NCBI RefSeq assembly: GCF_019929575.1 | Contig: NZ_JAHZPU010000001.1 | Coordinates: 124,001-188,000 of the forward strand | Reading direction: 5' to 3' | Source of the DNA: Streptococcus infantis | Lineage (GTDB): Bacteria > Bacillota > Bacilli > Lactobacillales > Streptococcaceae | DNA: 64,000 nt | Shown here: in pieces, positions 15,484 to 21,523 of the stretch | Numbering within the stretch: position 1 is the stretch's first letter | Layout: the number at the start of each line of letters is the position of its first letter | Notes under the pieces: generated by a model | What the model saw: the letters and a program-made list of their open reading frames with translations, nothing else | Databases searched by the model: none | Told to the model about the DNA's origin: nothing | Position numbers and translations under genes: made by a program

Positions 15484-15774
15484 TTATGCTCTTAATTTTC
15501 GTACTTCTTTTTCTAATTCCAAAATCTCGTAAACATCATTGACATCATACATAGTATCTTTCCCCTGCTTACGAAATCTTAATCCTTTACGTTCTAACTG
15601 CTTCACATATCCATGCGTAAAGCCGAACTTCTTCATCAAAGCTTGTTGATTGATTGGCATGCGATCATTCTCTAACTTCTCCTTGACCTGCTTTTCAGCA
15701 AAAGCCAACAATTGATTCGTGAACAATTCAGCGTTTTCGCCGTCCAATCGTAATTGTAACGTTATACCTTCCAT
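15484..15774 (-). CDS. Phage DNA-binding protein (excisionase/MerR-like HTH)
   Basis: 96 residues. NQQALMKKFGFTHGYVKQLE (about residues 43-62) then GLRFRKQGKDTMYDVNDVYEIL is the winged helix of the MerR/excisionase type used by phage regulators. The N-terminal half is helical and may oligomerise. It lies directly left of the 19-bp repeat copy at 15788-15806, which also precedes the integrase gene. A role in excision or early regulation is an inference. Confidence 0.7.
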   Translation of the reverse strand: MEGITLQLRLDGENAELFTNQLLAFAEKQVKEKLENDRMPINQQALMKKFGFTHGYVKQLERKGLRFRKQGKDTMYDVNDVYEILELEKEVRKLRA

Positions 15775-15787
15775 TTTCTACATCCTC

Positions 15788-15806
15788 TCAACTATGCGGG
15801 CAAGCA
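15788..15806. repeat. 19-bp repeat, copy 1
   Basis: TCAACTATGCGGGCAAGCA, identical to 21484-21502. This copy is 14 bp upstream of the excisionase-like gene on the opposite strand; the other is 22 bp upstream of the integrase. No other copy was seen. Confidence 0.85.
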
Positions 15807-15815
15807 TTTTTGTGA

Positions 15816-15866
15816 TATAATGGTTTAAATTGTAAGTATGCGCCTGATTGCCGTCAGGTGCTTTTT
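15816..15866 (+). ncRNA. Possible very short rightward RNA (promoter plus terminator)
   Basis: An extended -10 (TGATATAAT, 15813-15821) is followed 20-25 nt later by a rho-independent terminator: GCGCCTGA / TCAGGTGC (one wobble) and CTTTTTGTT. The predicted transcript is only about 40 nt and has no ORF. It runs opposite to the surrounding genes. Confidence 0.5.
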
Positions 15867-15867
15867 G

Positions 15868-16044
15868 TTATTTTGAGAATGTATAAACACATCCCTGCGT
15901 TGCAAAATGCATCAACTCGTTCATTTTTCTTGTGAATTGATATTCGTCTGTTTCCAGCAATCGCTCTTTCAGCAAGCTAGATAGTGGGTAGTTATAATTT
16001 CTTTCAAAATCAGCTATCTGCTGCTGCCGTTCCTCTGTTGTCAA
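15868..16044 (-). CDS. Small phage protein downstream of DnaC
   Basis: 58 residues starting at TTG 16044, which overlaps the dnaC stop as TTGA, with AGGAGG 11 nt upstream. Sequence TTEERQQQIADFE, then NYPLSSLLKERLLETDEY and an end at VYTFSK. Predicted helical. In streptococcal phages a small gene often follows the helicase loader; its role is unknown. An ATT one codon earlier is in frame and closer to the ribosome site. Confidence 0.6.
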   Translation of the reverse strand: MTTEERQQQIADFERNYNYPLSSLLKERLLETDEYQFTRKMNELMHFATQGCVYTFSK

Positions 16045-16853
16045 AATGGTAAAATCCTCCTGTCCTCTGCGCTCTCTGGATATTTAAAAGTCAAATCCTT
16101 CGCACCTTTCGCAACTCGACTAATCAGACTCGAATCAAATACTTGTTTCATGTCCTTGCCGTCAAGGTTGGTTGTAAAAATCGTCTTATCCCTTGCATCA
16201 AGCAGGGTGTATAAGAAATCCTTTTTCCACTGAGTTTGATCACCCTTCCCAAAATCATCCAAAATCAAGTAGTCAACTTTCTTCAGCAAGTCCAACCATT
16301 CGTCCGTTGTCCGTGCATCTGTTCGATTAAAACCACTCTGGATCTTCTGAAACATAGTAGGCACGTTCATGAATAGCACGCTCTTAGGATTGTTATTCGC
16401 TTTAAAGTCGAGGTTCAACTTTTTAGCAATGGCAATCGCTAGATGTGTCTTTCCTCGACCAGGCTTTCCAAATATGACCGTGTTGCCTTTACCGTCTTGA
16501 AAATAGTGCCTTGCTACTCTAAGAGCGAAGTTCCTCGCCTCTTCATCCGTCTTATTTAAAACCGTAAAGGTTTTAAAACTCGCATCCATCATGTCGCTAG
16601 ACATCAAGCTATTGCGTGCTAACACGTCGAATGTACTGCTTAGAATTGACGAGGTGTAAGCTTCACCAACTTTCTTTGCTTGTTCCCTTGCCATGTCTTC
16701 ACGCTGACATTCAGGGCAAAACGTAGGCTGATAAAGCCCTTTCCGTCCTTTAGCTTGGACTGGTTGTTTGAACGTCCACATGAAGCATGAGTGTTTCTGA
16801 CAAATCTCCTTCTCGTTCACATAGTGGAGTGGTTCAAGTCCTAATTTTTGCAT
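16041..16853 (-). CDS. DnaC-like helicase loader (AAA+ ATPase)
   Basis: 270 residues. N-terminal zinc-binding cysteines (CQKHSC and CPEC), then an AAA+ core with Walker A GKPGRGKT (residues 129-136), Walker B YLILDDFG (about 195-202), and ISRVAKGAKDL (arginine finger region, about 250). It loads the host replicative helicase at the phage origin. Coding is followed by the 58-codon gene and preceded by about 10 bp after an XRE remnant. The DnaD-like initiator is 400 bp upstream, giving a typical initiator-plus-loader module. Confidence 0.9.
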   Translation of the reverse strand: MQKLGLEPLHYVNEKEICQKHSCFMWTFKQPVQAKGRKGLYQPTFCPECQREDMAREQAKKVGEAYTSSILSSTFDVLARNSLMSSDMMDASFKTFTVLNKTDEEARNFALRVARHYFQDGKGNTVIFGKPGRGKTHLAIAIAKKLNLDFKANNNPKSVLFMNVPTMFQKIQSGFNRTDARTTDEWLDLLKKVDYLILDDFGKGDQTQWKKDFLYTLLDARDKTIFTTNLDGKDMKQVFDSSLISRVAKGAKDLTFKYPESAEDRRILPF

Positions 16854-16862
16854 TCAACCCCC

Positions 16863-16937
16863 TTATCTTAGTTCATCTATGCTAACCTCCAATGCATCAG
16901 CGATTTTGCATATATTTGGCCAAGAAAGATATTTCAC
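16863..16937 (-). pseudogene. Remnant of an XRE regulator C-terminus
   Basis: The minus strand reads VKYLSWPNICKIADALEVS, then IDELR and a stop, with a TAG two codons ahead of it. WPNICKIADALEVSIDEL is the closing helix region of XRE-type repressors. The first two thirds of the gene are absent, so a deletion or recombination joint lies near 16,930. Confidence 0.45.
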
Positions 16938-17143
16938 CTTCTAGACCTGAAAAGAATTATCCTAACTATAATTGGGATGATTTAGACCGTTTTATTCAGG
17001 ATGTTCTAAGTAATCCAGCATTTAAGGTTTGTTGCGTAGATCCTAAACTATATGTTATTTCTAAAGATGAAATTATTTCAGAATGTATAAGTGCTGGCTA
17101 TACGGTTGAAGAACGTGAAGATGGCATTCTGAACATTTCATGA
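16892..17143 (+). CDS. Small rightward ORF, likely truncated
   Basis: 84 codons on the strand opposite to the replication genes. The coherent part is NWDDLDRFIQDVLSNPAF through YVISKDEIISECISAGYTVEER. The N-terminal 10-15 codons overlap the XRE remnant in another frame and lack a ribosome site, so the true start is probably lost. Its 3' end overlaps the opposing 52-codon gene by 46 bp. No family recognised. Confidence 0.4.
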   Translation: MHQRFCIYLAKKDISPSRPEKNYPNYNWDDLDRFIQDVLSNPAFKVCCVDPKLYVISKDEIISECISAGYTVEEREDGILNIS

Positions 17144-17256
17144 TTTGCTATACTGATCACTTGAGATTCAAGTCTACTAATTCTTTTCAATAAGTCTATC
17201 GACTCTCCGATAGGCTTTTTTCTTTCCCCGCTATACGGATATCGTTTTGGTCTCAT
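17098..17256 (-). CDS. Small basic phage protein
   Basis: 52 residues from ATG 17256 (MRPKRYPYSGERKKP), with GAAAGGGGAAG upstream. Basic, helical centre (IDLLKRISRLESQVISI). It follows the initiator gene by 13 bp and its 3' end runs against the rightward ORF at 16892. Function unknown. Confidence 0.6.
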   Translation of the reverse strand: MRPKRYPYSGERKKPIGESIDLLKRISRLESQVISIANHEMFRMPSSRSSTV

Positions 17257-17269
17257 TTTCTTCCCCTTT

Positions 17270-18079
17270 CTAAAACGGTAACGGATCGTCGTATTCTTGG
17301 AATACAACTCTGTCGCTTCCTGTATTTGTTCTTCTCGTAGGATTCTTCCTGTTCTCGACTAACTCAACCGTGACCAGACCTTTCTGCTTCCAGTCCCTCA
17401 AGATGCTACTGAGATACTTGAAATAAGGCTTACCATTGCCCACGCATTCCTTGATAGCTAACTTGATAACCTCTTTGTTATGGTCTTGCAAGAATGCTTT
17501 CAAGTCTTCGATTTCAAATGGTGTTGGATAACGACCGAATTCTGAAAAAATCCAATCGTGAACAATTCCCAAGTCGTTTTCGGGTGCGTCCTCTATACTA
17601 TATAAAGAGTTATCACCAGCACCATCTGGTTCACTCAGTCTTGATATATTAGTCTTGATATTATCAGTCTTGATTGAGTGTACTTTTGACACTTCTTGAC
17701 GTGTACTTTCTACACTTCCTTTGTGTACTTTTGACACTTCTTGACGTGTACTTTCTACACTTCCAGAAATATATAGACGATTAGGTTTATTCACACCTTG
17801 TCTAACTTCTCTAAGTAGTCCAATATCATGCAATTCTTTCTTCGCTTGTACTATAGGCTTGTTACTACAATTAAGCTTTTCCATAAGTTGCTCGTTCGTA
17901 AAGTAAACGAATACGTCGCCTTTTTCGTCAAACCATTTATTTTGAATCGATAATGTACGTCTATCAAAGAGAAACATATATATCTGCTTAGCTTTGTCAC
18001 TCAGCGCATTGTAAGGTGGATCATAAAGCCATTGTGGCATCTGATAAAAAGCATTGTTTTTCACTTCGCTTATTTTCAA
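17270..18079 (-). CDS. Phage replication initiator (RepA-N/DnaD-like)
   Basis: 269 residues. N-terminal initiator domain, FYQMPQWLYDPPYNALSDKAKQIYMFLFDRR and FTNEQLMEKLNCSNKPIVQAKKEL, with a winged-helix pattern; a linker; and a C-terminal DnaD-like region (FEIEDLKAFLQDHNKEVIKLAIKE, YLSSILRDWKQKGL, about 200-245). It binds the origin and recruits the DnaC-like loader encoded next. The linker carries a perfect 14-residue repeat (SVESTRQEVSKVHK then SVESTRQEVSKVHS) encoded by a 45-bp tandem DNA repeat. Start is TTG 18079 with GGAG upstream; an ATG just before is out of frame. Confidence 0.85.
   Translation of the reverse strand: MKISEVKNNAFYQMPQWLYDPPYNALSDKAKQIYMFLFDRRTLSIQNKWFDEKGDVFVYFTNEQLMEKLNCSNKPIVQAKKELHDIGLLREVRQGVNKPNRLYISGSVESTRQEVSKVHKGSVESTRQEVSKVHSIKTDNIKTNISRLSEPDGAGDNSLYSIEDAPENDLGIVHDWIFSEFGRYPTPFEIEDLKAFLQDHNKEVIKLAIKECVGNGKPYFKYLSSILRDWKQKGLVTVELVENRKNPTRRTNTGSDRVVFQEYDDPLPF
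17678..17764. repeat. 45-bp tandem repeat in the initiator gene (possible origin)
   Basis: Two 42-bp identical units (17678-17719, 17723-17764), separated by TTT. Each holds two GTGTAC-type motifs and ACTTTT/CTTTCT pyrimidine runs. Iterons inside the initiator gene are the classic position of a phage replication origin, as in lambda O. Confidence 0.7.
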
Positions 18080-18113
18080 TCATTCTTTCTCCTTTCTATT
18101 TTTCTCAATCTCT

Positions 18114-18141
18114 TTCTGCTATAATGTAGTCAGAAAGGAGG
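18114..18141 (+). promoter_or_regulatory. Promoter with inverted repeat, copy 1
   Basis: TATAAT at 18120-18125 inside an inverted repeat TTTCTG/CAGAAA (with GC inside) and followed by the ribosome site AAAGGAGG. The 28-bp block is nearly identical (26/28) to 18874-18901. An arrangement where the -10 sits between the arms suggests repressor control. Confidence 0.55.
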
Positions 18142-18149
18142 TGAATCCT

Positions 18150-18473
18150 ATGTCTTTTAAGATAAAAGGAATGGATGGGTTTGAGAAAAACCTCAAACAG
18201 TTATCTAAAAACTCTCAGGAAGTTTCAGGAACTCACAAATATTCTTTTGATGAAATATTTTCTGAAAAATTTATGCGCGAAAATTCGAATTTCACCAGCA
18301 TAGAAGATTTCTTGAAATCAAGTCCTGAAAACATTTCTACCGCAGAGGAACTTGAAAAAGCAGATGAAACAACCTTAGACACATTCGTTTCAAATCAAAC
18401 CAAATTCTCCAGCTGGAAAGAGATGCTGGCCGAAGCTCAAAAAGCTTTACTTATCAGTCGCCTTGGTTTTTAA
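18150..18473 (+). CDS. Rightward phage protein of unknown function
   Basis: 107 residues, ATG at 18150 with GAAAGGAGGTG upstream. SFKIKGMDGFEKNLKQLSK begins it; SFDEIFSEKFMRENSNFTSIEDFL and FSSWKEMLAEAQKALLISRLGF follow. The pattern 'GMDGFEKNLKQL...SFDEIF..FM...F.SI.EFL...FSSWKEM' occurs in small mobile-element proteins, function unknown. It is transcribed opposite to the lytic genes and its 3' end overlaps a 46-codon leftward gene. Confidence 0.7.
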   Translation: MSFKIKGMDGFEKNLKQLSKNSQEVSGTHKYSFDEIFSEKFMRENSNFTSIEDFLKSSPENISTAEELEKADETTLDTFVSNQTKFSSWKEMLAEAQKALLISRLGF

Positions 18474-18587
18474 TTCCAGTTCCATTTCATTTAGCCGTTG
18501 AACAGCAGCTTCTAGTTCTTCGGCTTTCTTTATGACCTCTTTAGCGGATTCTATAAAATCTGATAAATTTTCAATTTCGATAAACAT
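18447..18587 (-). CDS. Small coiled-coil protein
   Basis: 46 residues, ATG at 18587-18585. Begins MFIEIENLSDFIESAKEV, then a Glu/Lys-rich coiled coil (KKAEELEAAVQRLNEMELEL). Its last nine codons overlap the end of the rightward 18150 gene. No family recognised. Confidence 0.55.
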   Translation of the reverse strand: MFIEIENLSDFIESAKEVIKKAEELEAAVQRLNEMELELKTKATDK

Positions 18588-18620
18588 CACTAAGATCGTT
18601 CCTTTCTTATTTTTTTGTTT

Positions 18621-18836
18621 CTAGTTATTTACGAAATTTTCGTATTTTTTCCCTAAAAAAATATCATCGAATTTCACATTGAAAAAAAACATGTATTTTT
18701 TCAATAGCTGATAACCGATATCAGAGCTATCTTTTTCTAATCTAGCAATTGTTTGACTTGAAACTTCAAACTTTTCTGCCAACTCTGCTTGAGTAAGTCC
18801 TTTGTTGATTCTCATAGCCTCTAAAGTCCACTGCAC
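18621..18836 (-). CDS. Cro-like XRE repressor
   Basis: 71 residues. WTLEAMRINKGLTQAELAEKFEVSSQTIARLEKDSSDI is a full helix-turn-helix (about residues 3-41). First regulator of the leftward (lytic) side after the 91-codon gene. Its last codons contain the operator-like palindrome at 18629-18645, which matches the cI-region operators, so it may be part of the same circuit. No terminator seen after it. Confidence 0.8.
   Translation of the reverse strand: MQWTLEAMRINKGLTQAELAEKFEVSSQTIARLEKDSSDIGYQLLKKYMFFFNVKFDDIFLGKKYENFVNN
18629..18645. promoter_or_regulatory. Distal operator-like palindrome
   Basis: TTACGAAATTTTCGTAT, 17 bp, has the same ACGA-N5-TCGT arms as the operators at 19839, 19879 and 19944. 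It overlaps the cro-like stop codon. Confidence 0.5.
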
Positions 18837-18873
18837 GTTCCTACCTCCTTATTTTTCTATTTGTTCCTCGCAA

Positions 18874-18901
18874 TTCTGCTATAATGTAAGCAGAAAGGAG
18901 G
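18874..18901 (+). repeat. Promoter block, copy 2, without a gene
   Basis: Nearly identical to 18114-18141 (TTCTGCTATAATGTA..CAGAAAGGAGG). The -10 and the ribosome site are present but no start codon or ORF follows on the plus strand, so this is an orphan copy. Confidence 0.6.
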
Positions 18902-18905
18902 GTAC

Positions 18906-19028
18906 TTACTCTACTTTTTTTAAAATTTTCAAAAACATTGAAAGTCCGCTAACTAATCCAGCTAAATACCCTCGCCCATAGTCTGTCATTAAGAATTTCA
19001 ATAATTCAATTGCCTCTTCTTCGGTCAT
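18906..19028 (-). CDS. Small phage protein
   Basis: 40 residues from ATG 19028-19026 with a G-rich ribosome site. Sequence MTEEEAIELLKFLMTDYG, then GYLAGLVSGLSMFLKILKK. An acidic N-terminus followed by an amphipathic or hydrophobic helix; a membrane- or protein-interaction role is possible. Function unknown. Confidence 0.5.
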   Translation of the reverse strand: MTEEEAIELLKFLMTDYGRGYLAGLVSGLSMFLKILKKVE

Positions 19029-19055
19029 ATACTTCACCCCCCCTTTCAAATATGG

Positions 19056-19061
19056 TATAAT
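19056..19061 (+). promoter_or_regulatory. Extended -10 promoter
   Basis: TGGTATAAT reading right, 15 bp before the 19076 frame; no good -35. Confidence 0.5.
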
Positions 19062-19075
19062 CAAAATAAAAATGA

Positions 19076-19312
19076 TTGGAGAAAAACCATGTCACAACTC
19101 AAGAGTTCGTCCAGTTAAAATCTACTATTAACAATATCTATGATGCTATCGAAACGTTAAACAGCAATATTGCAAACGCACCAACTACCAATCGTCCAAT
19201 GACTCAAGAAGATATTATCATGATGGCTTTTCAAGAACCTGAAAAACTTGAGAAAATCTTTGAGTTGCAAGCGAAGTATCCAAGTGCTTTCACACTTAAA
19301 ACTACTGATTAG
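19076..19312 (+). CDS. Small rightward phage protein, start region shifted
   Basis: 78 codons from TTG 19076 (EKNHVTTQEFVQLKSTINN, then IYDAIETLN and DIIMMAFQEPEKLEKIF). GGAG lies before ATG 19089, but that ATG is one base out of frame and reads only 9 codons. Homologous reading of the conserved TQEFVQLKS part would fit an ATG-TC-A start with one base less, so either TTG is used or there is a one-base insertion near the start. Helical; function unknown. Its 3' end overlaps the leftward 43-codon gene. Confidence 0.5.
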   Translation: MEKNHVTTQEFVQLKSTINNIYDAIETLNSNIANAPTTNRPMTQEDIIMMAFQEPEKLEKIFELQAKYPSAFTLKTTD

Positions 19313-19433
19313 CCTGTTCTAAACGTCTGATTCGTTCCTCAAGACCCTTAACATAGCCTCTTAAGTAACTTATTTCGGCTATGTTTTTTTCTTGTTTTTT
19401 TTCTAATTTTAAAACAACTTCTTTTATATCCAT
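19302..19433 (-). CDS. Small coiled-coil protein
   Basis: 43 residues, ATG at 19433-19431 with AAGGAGG. MDIKEVVLKLEKKQEKNI then SYLRGYVKGLEERIRRLEQ is a clear coiled coil. Its 3' end overlaps the rightward 19076 gene, the same paired arrangement as at 18447/18150. Confidence 0.55.
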   Translation of the reverse strand: MDIKEVVLKLEKKQEKNIAEISYLRGYVKGLEERIRRLEQANQ

Positions 19434-19473
19434 CGCCTTCCTCCTTTCCCTATTTTTTTGCTTCAAGAGCAAC

Positions 19474-19514
19474 AGCCTGCCAGGGAGTCGAACCCTGGTG
19501 CTACCGATCAGGCT
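19474..19514 (-). ncRNA. tRNA-like minihelix without anticodon arm
   Basis: Minus strand. Acceptor-like AGCCTG/CAGGCT (6 bp), then a 10-nt D-arm-like segment ATCGGTAGCA, then a T arm CCAGGG-TTCGACT-CCCTGG (6-bp stem and canonical T loop). No anticodon arm. The 5' end overlaps the stop of the 91-codon gene. This is the minimal shape recognised by RNase P. Confidence 0.65.
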
Positions 19515-19783
19515 ACATTCATTTTGTCCAGCATTCCTGCGAATGCTGCATCAAAGCGAATGTCATCAATTTCATCTTGAGTGAAACCAGCATCAAGAAG
19601 ATAACGCTCTTGGCGTTCGATCTCTTCTGCCAACTCTGTCCAACCGAAAGCGAATTGACGACTGTTGTTCCAGAATGATTCAAGCTGACCATAGAGGAAG
19701 CGTTCCTCGTATGTGTTTTGAAGTAAGGTTTCTTCAACCACTGCTTTGAAGATGTTGATGGCTTTCTCGTTTAATGTGTTCAT
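19508..19783 (-). CDS. First lytic-side gene, unknown function
   Basis: 91 residues, transcribed from a consensus promoter. Acidic, helical: LNEKAINIFKAVVEETLLQ, SFWNNSRQFAFGWTELAEEIERQE, GFTQDEIDDIRFDAAFAGM. Position right after the divergent control region is where antirepressor, Cro or early switch proteins usually lie, but no HTH is present. The stop lies in the acceptor stem of the tRNA-like element. Confidence 0.75.
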   Translation of the reverse strand: MNTLNEKAINIFKAVVEETLLQNTYEERFLYGQLESFWNNSRQFAFGWTELAEEIERQERYLLDAGFTQDEIDDIRFDAAFAGMLDKMNVA

Positions 19784-19832
19784 GGTGTTTCCCTCCGGTT
19801 TGTTTTTTTGTTATTTCCTTAAGCTTGATTTA

Positions 19833-19861
19833 ATTATAATACGATTTTTTCGTATTGTCAA
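19833..19861 (-). promoter_or_regulatory. Leftward lytic promoter
   Basis: TTGACA (19856-19861) and TATAAT (19833-19838) with a 17-bp spacer that is exactly the operator 19839-19855. Near-perfect sigma-70 promoter; a bound repressor would block it. Confidence 0.9.
19839..19855. promoter_or_regulatory. Operator O1
   Basis: ATACGATTTTTTCGTAT, a 17-bp inverted repeat (ATACGA-N5-TCGTAT) filling the spacer of the leftward promoter. Confidence 0.8.
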
Positions 19862-19878
19862 TAGTTTTTATCAAAAAA

Positions 19879-19895
19879 ATAGGATTTTCTCATAT
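19879..19895. promoter_or_regulatory. Operator O2 (degenerate)
   Basis: ATAGGATTTTCTCATAT, two changes from the ATACGA-N5-TCGTAT consensus, between the divergent promoters. Confidence 0.65.
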
Positions 19896-19901
19896 TTTTG
19901 A

Positions 19902-19930
19902 TTGTTTATCATTCAAAAATGATATATAAT
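19902..19930 (+). promoter_or_regulatory. Rightward repressor promoter
   Basis: TTGTTT (19902-19907), 17 bp, TATAAT (19925-19930). It drives the cI-like gene. Confidence 0.75.
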
Positions 19931-19943
19931 GTAATTATAAAAA

Positions 19944-19960
19944 ATACGAGGTAATCGTAA
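19944..19960. promoter_or_regulatory. Operator O3
   Basis: ATACGAGGTAATCGTAA just before the repressor ATG, covering its ribosome site; likely negative autoregulation. Confidence 0.7.
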
Positions 19961-20758
19961 ATGGATGAAAAAAAACGAATGCAAATCATTGCTGAAAATA
20001 TTACACACTTTAGAAAGCAACGTGGCATCACCCAAAAAGAGTTGGCTAAAGAAGTTGGAATTACGGCAAGTACTATGACAGACTATATGAAGTTAAGAAG
20101 CGCTCCTTCTTTTGGTGTTATCCAAAAACTGGCTGATTATTTCGGTGTTAAAAAATCAGATATAGATACTACTTTTAAGGAAGAATCCACCAACTCACTC
20201 CCAGATGCTCCAGATTCGCTCACACAGCAGATAACGGATAAGGTAGTGCAATTAACCACTCCAAACAAAAAAATCGTTCTACGGACGTCTGAGGAGCTTC
20301 TGGAGAGTCAAGAAAACGAAGAAAAAACGAAGGGAAACGAAGTGTCGGAAAACCTCATCAGCTTGTATCAAGTCGAGATAGTGTCTGAGACGGCTGCAGC
20401 TTGTGGATTTAACTATGGATTCGGCTACGACGATACAGATAGAGAGACTATAGAGGTTGACGAGCAACCACCACGTCATGACATTGCAACTAAGGTAAGT
20501 GGAGACTCCATGCAACCTGACTACCAAGACGGAGATATTCTCTATTTGGTAGACAAAGGACTGACCACCTACAACGGCGATTTAGCAGTTATCGCATACG
20601 GAGACCGTTCTTACTTCAAGAAGATATACACCGAAAACGGACGCTTACGCCTCGTGTCGCTCAATGACAAGTATGAAGACATCATCCTAGACTTCCCACC
20701 AGCTGAAGACACACACATCAAGATTTTTGCAGTTGTCGGGGTGTATAGAGGGAAATAA
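19961..20758 (+). CDS. CI-like repressor with S24 peptidase domain
   Basis: 265 residues. N-terminal XRE helix-turn-helix (KQRGITQKELAKEVGITAS, about residues 19-37), linker, then a LexA/CI-type self-cleaving domain: scissile Cys148-Gly149 in a small-residue stretch, catalytic Ser183 in SGDSMQPDYQDGD and Lys at about 220 in SYFKKIY. RecA stimulation of cleavage induces the prophage. Cys-Gly rather than Ala-Gly is used, as in UmuD. Divergent from the lytic genes across operators O1-O3. Confidence 0.93.
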   Translation: MDEKKRMQIIAENITHFRKQRGITQKELAKEVGITASTMTDYMKLRSAPSFGVIQKLADYFGVKKSDIDTTFKEESTNSLPDAPDSLTQQITDKVVQLTTPNKKIVLRTSEELLESQENEEKTKGNEVSENLISLYQVEIVSETAAACGFNYGFGYDDTDRETIEVDEQPPRHDIATKVSGDSMQPDYQDGDILYLVDKGLTTYNGDLAVIAYGDRSYFKKIYTENGRLRLVSLNDKYEDIILDFPPAEDTHIKIFAVVGVYRGK

Positions 20759-20817
20759 AACCATCGCAGACGAATTGATGCTCATTGATGAATATTACGA
20801 ATTGATAGGATAAAATT

Positions 20818-21360
20818 ATGGATTTCAAAAAATTAAAAGAATTAGCAAAAACTGCAGTTGATAAAACTGCAGAAGGATTAGACAAAGCTAACGAAATGAG
20901 AAAAAAAGCAGCACTAGAAACAAAGATAGTCTTACCTGAAAGCAATAAGTTTTCTAGTCCTACTACTATCAGAAAAACAGTTGATGGCCAATACTACATT
21001 GGTATGTACTCAGAAGAACCTGTGCTTTACGAATTTGAAAACTTTAGTTTTTCTGGTTCTACAATTATCGAGCGTACAACGACTACAGGAAAAACCAAGC
21101 AAAAAGGTCGAGTTGGTAGCGCTCTTCTTGGAGGAACGATTGGCGCTGCAATAACCCCAGTTGGGGCGGTTGTTGGTGCCATGGCTGGTGGAGCTAGAGA
21201 GAAAAAAGGAACTATCAATTCTACATCAGTCACTACACAAGAAGAAAAACCAGGATCAGCATCGGTATTACTCAGAAATATTGCAACTGGTGAAATCAAA
21301 ACCATTTCAACTAAATTAACACAAGCGCAAGCAAATAATGTCGAAAGATTTTTTGACTAA
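20818..21360 (+). CDS. Lysogeny-module protein with glycine-zipper segment
   Basis: 180 residues. Basic helical N-terminus (LKELAKTAVDKTAEGLDKA), a beta-rich middle, and a GGTIGAAITPVGAVVGAMAGG segment (split, about 108-128) typical of membrane-inserting glycine zippers. The tail SVLLRNIATGEIKTIST is soluble. It lies between the repressor and the integrase on the same strand, a common spot for lysogenic-conversion or exclusion genes; no specific function recognised. Confidence 0.75.
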   Translation: MDFKKLKELAKTAVDKTAEGLDKANEMRKKAALETKIVLPESNKFSSPTTIRKTVDGQYYIGMYSEEPVLYEFENFSFSGSTIIERTTTTGKTKQKGRVGSALLGGTIGAAITPVGAVVGAMAGGAREKKGTINSTSVTTQEEKPGSASVLLRNIATGEIKTISTKLTQAQANNVERFFD

Positions 21361-21361
21361 A

Positions 21362-21406
21362 TAAAAAATCCCCACACTCTCCGACGGCAATCTTGAGTGT
21401 GAGGAT
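21362..21406 (-). terminator. Terminator-like hairpin before the integrase
   Basis: Stem ATCCxCACACTC / GAGTGTGAGGAT with a T run on the minus strand (GGGGATTTTTTATTT), so it would stop leftward transcripts; as a rightward stop it lacks a T run. Confidence 0.55.
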
Positions 21407-21483
21407 TCAACTTTCCCTGTGACAAGCAATGGAAAAGATGATAAAAAAATACACTTATAGTTTATCATAAATGCTACACCTTT

Positions 21484-21502
21484 TCAACTATGCGGGCAAG
21501 CA
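21484..21502. repeat. 19-bp repeat, copy 2
   Basis: Same 19 bp as 15788-15806; 22 bp ahead of the integrase start. Confidence 0.85.
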
Positions 21503-21523
21503 ATCGAAAAGAAAGGACATTTT

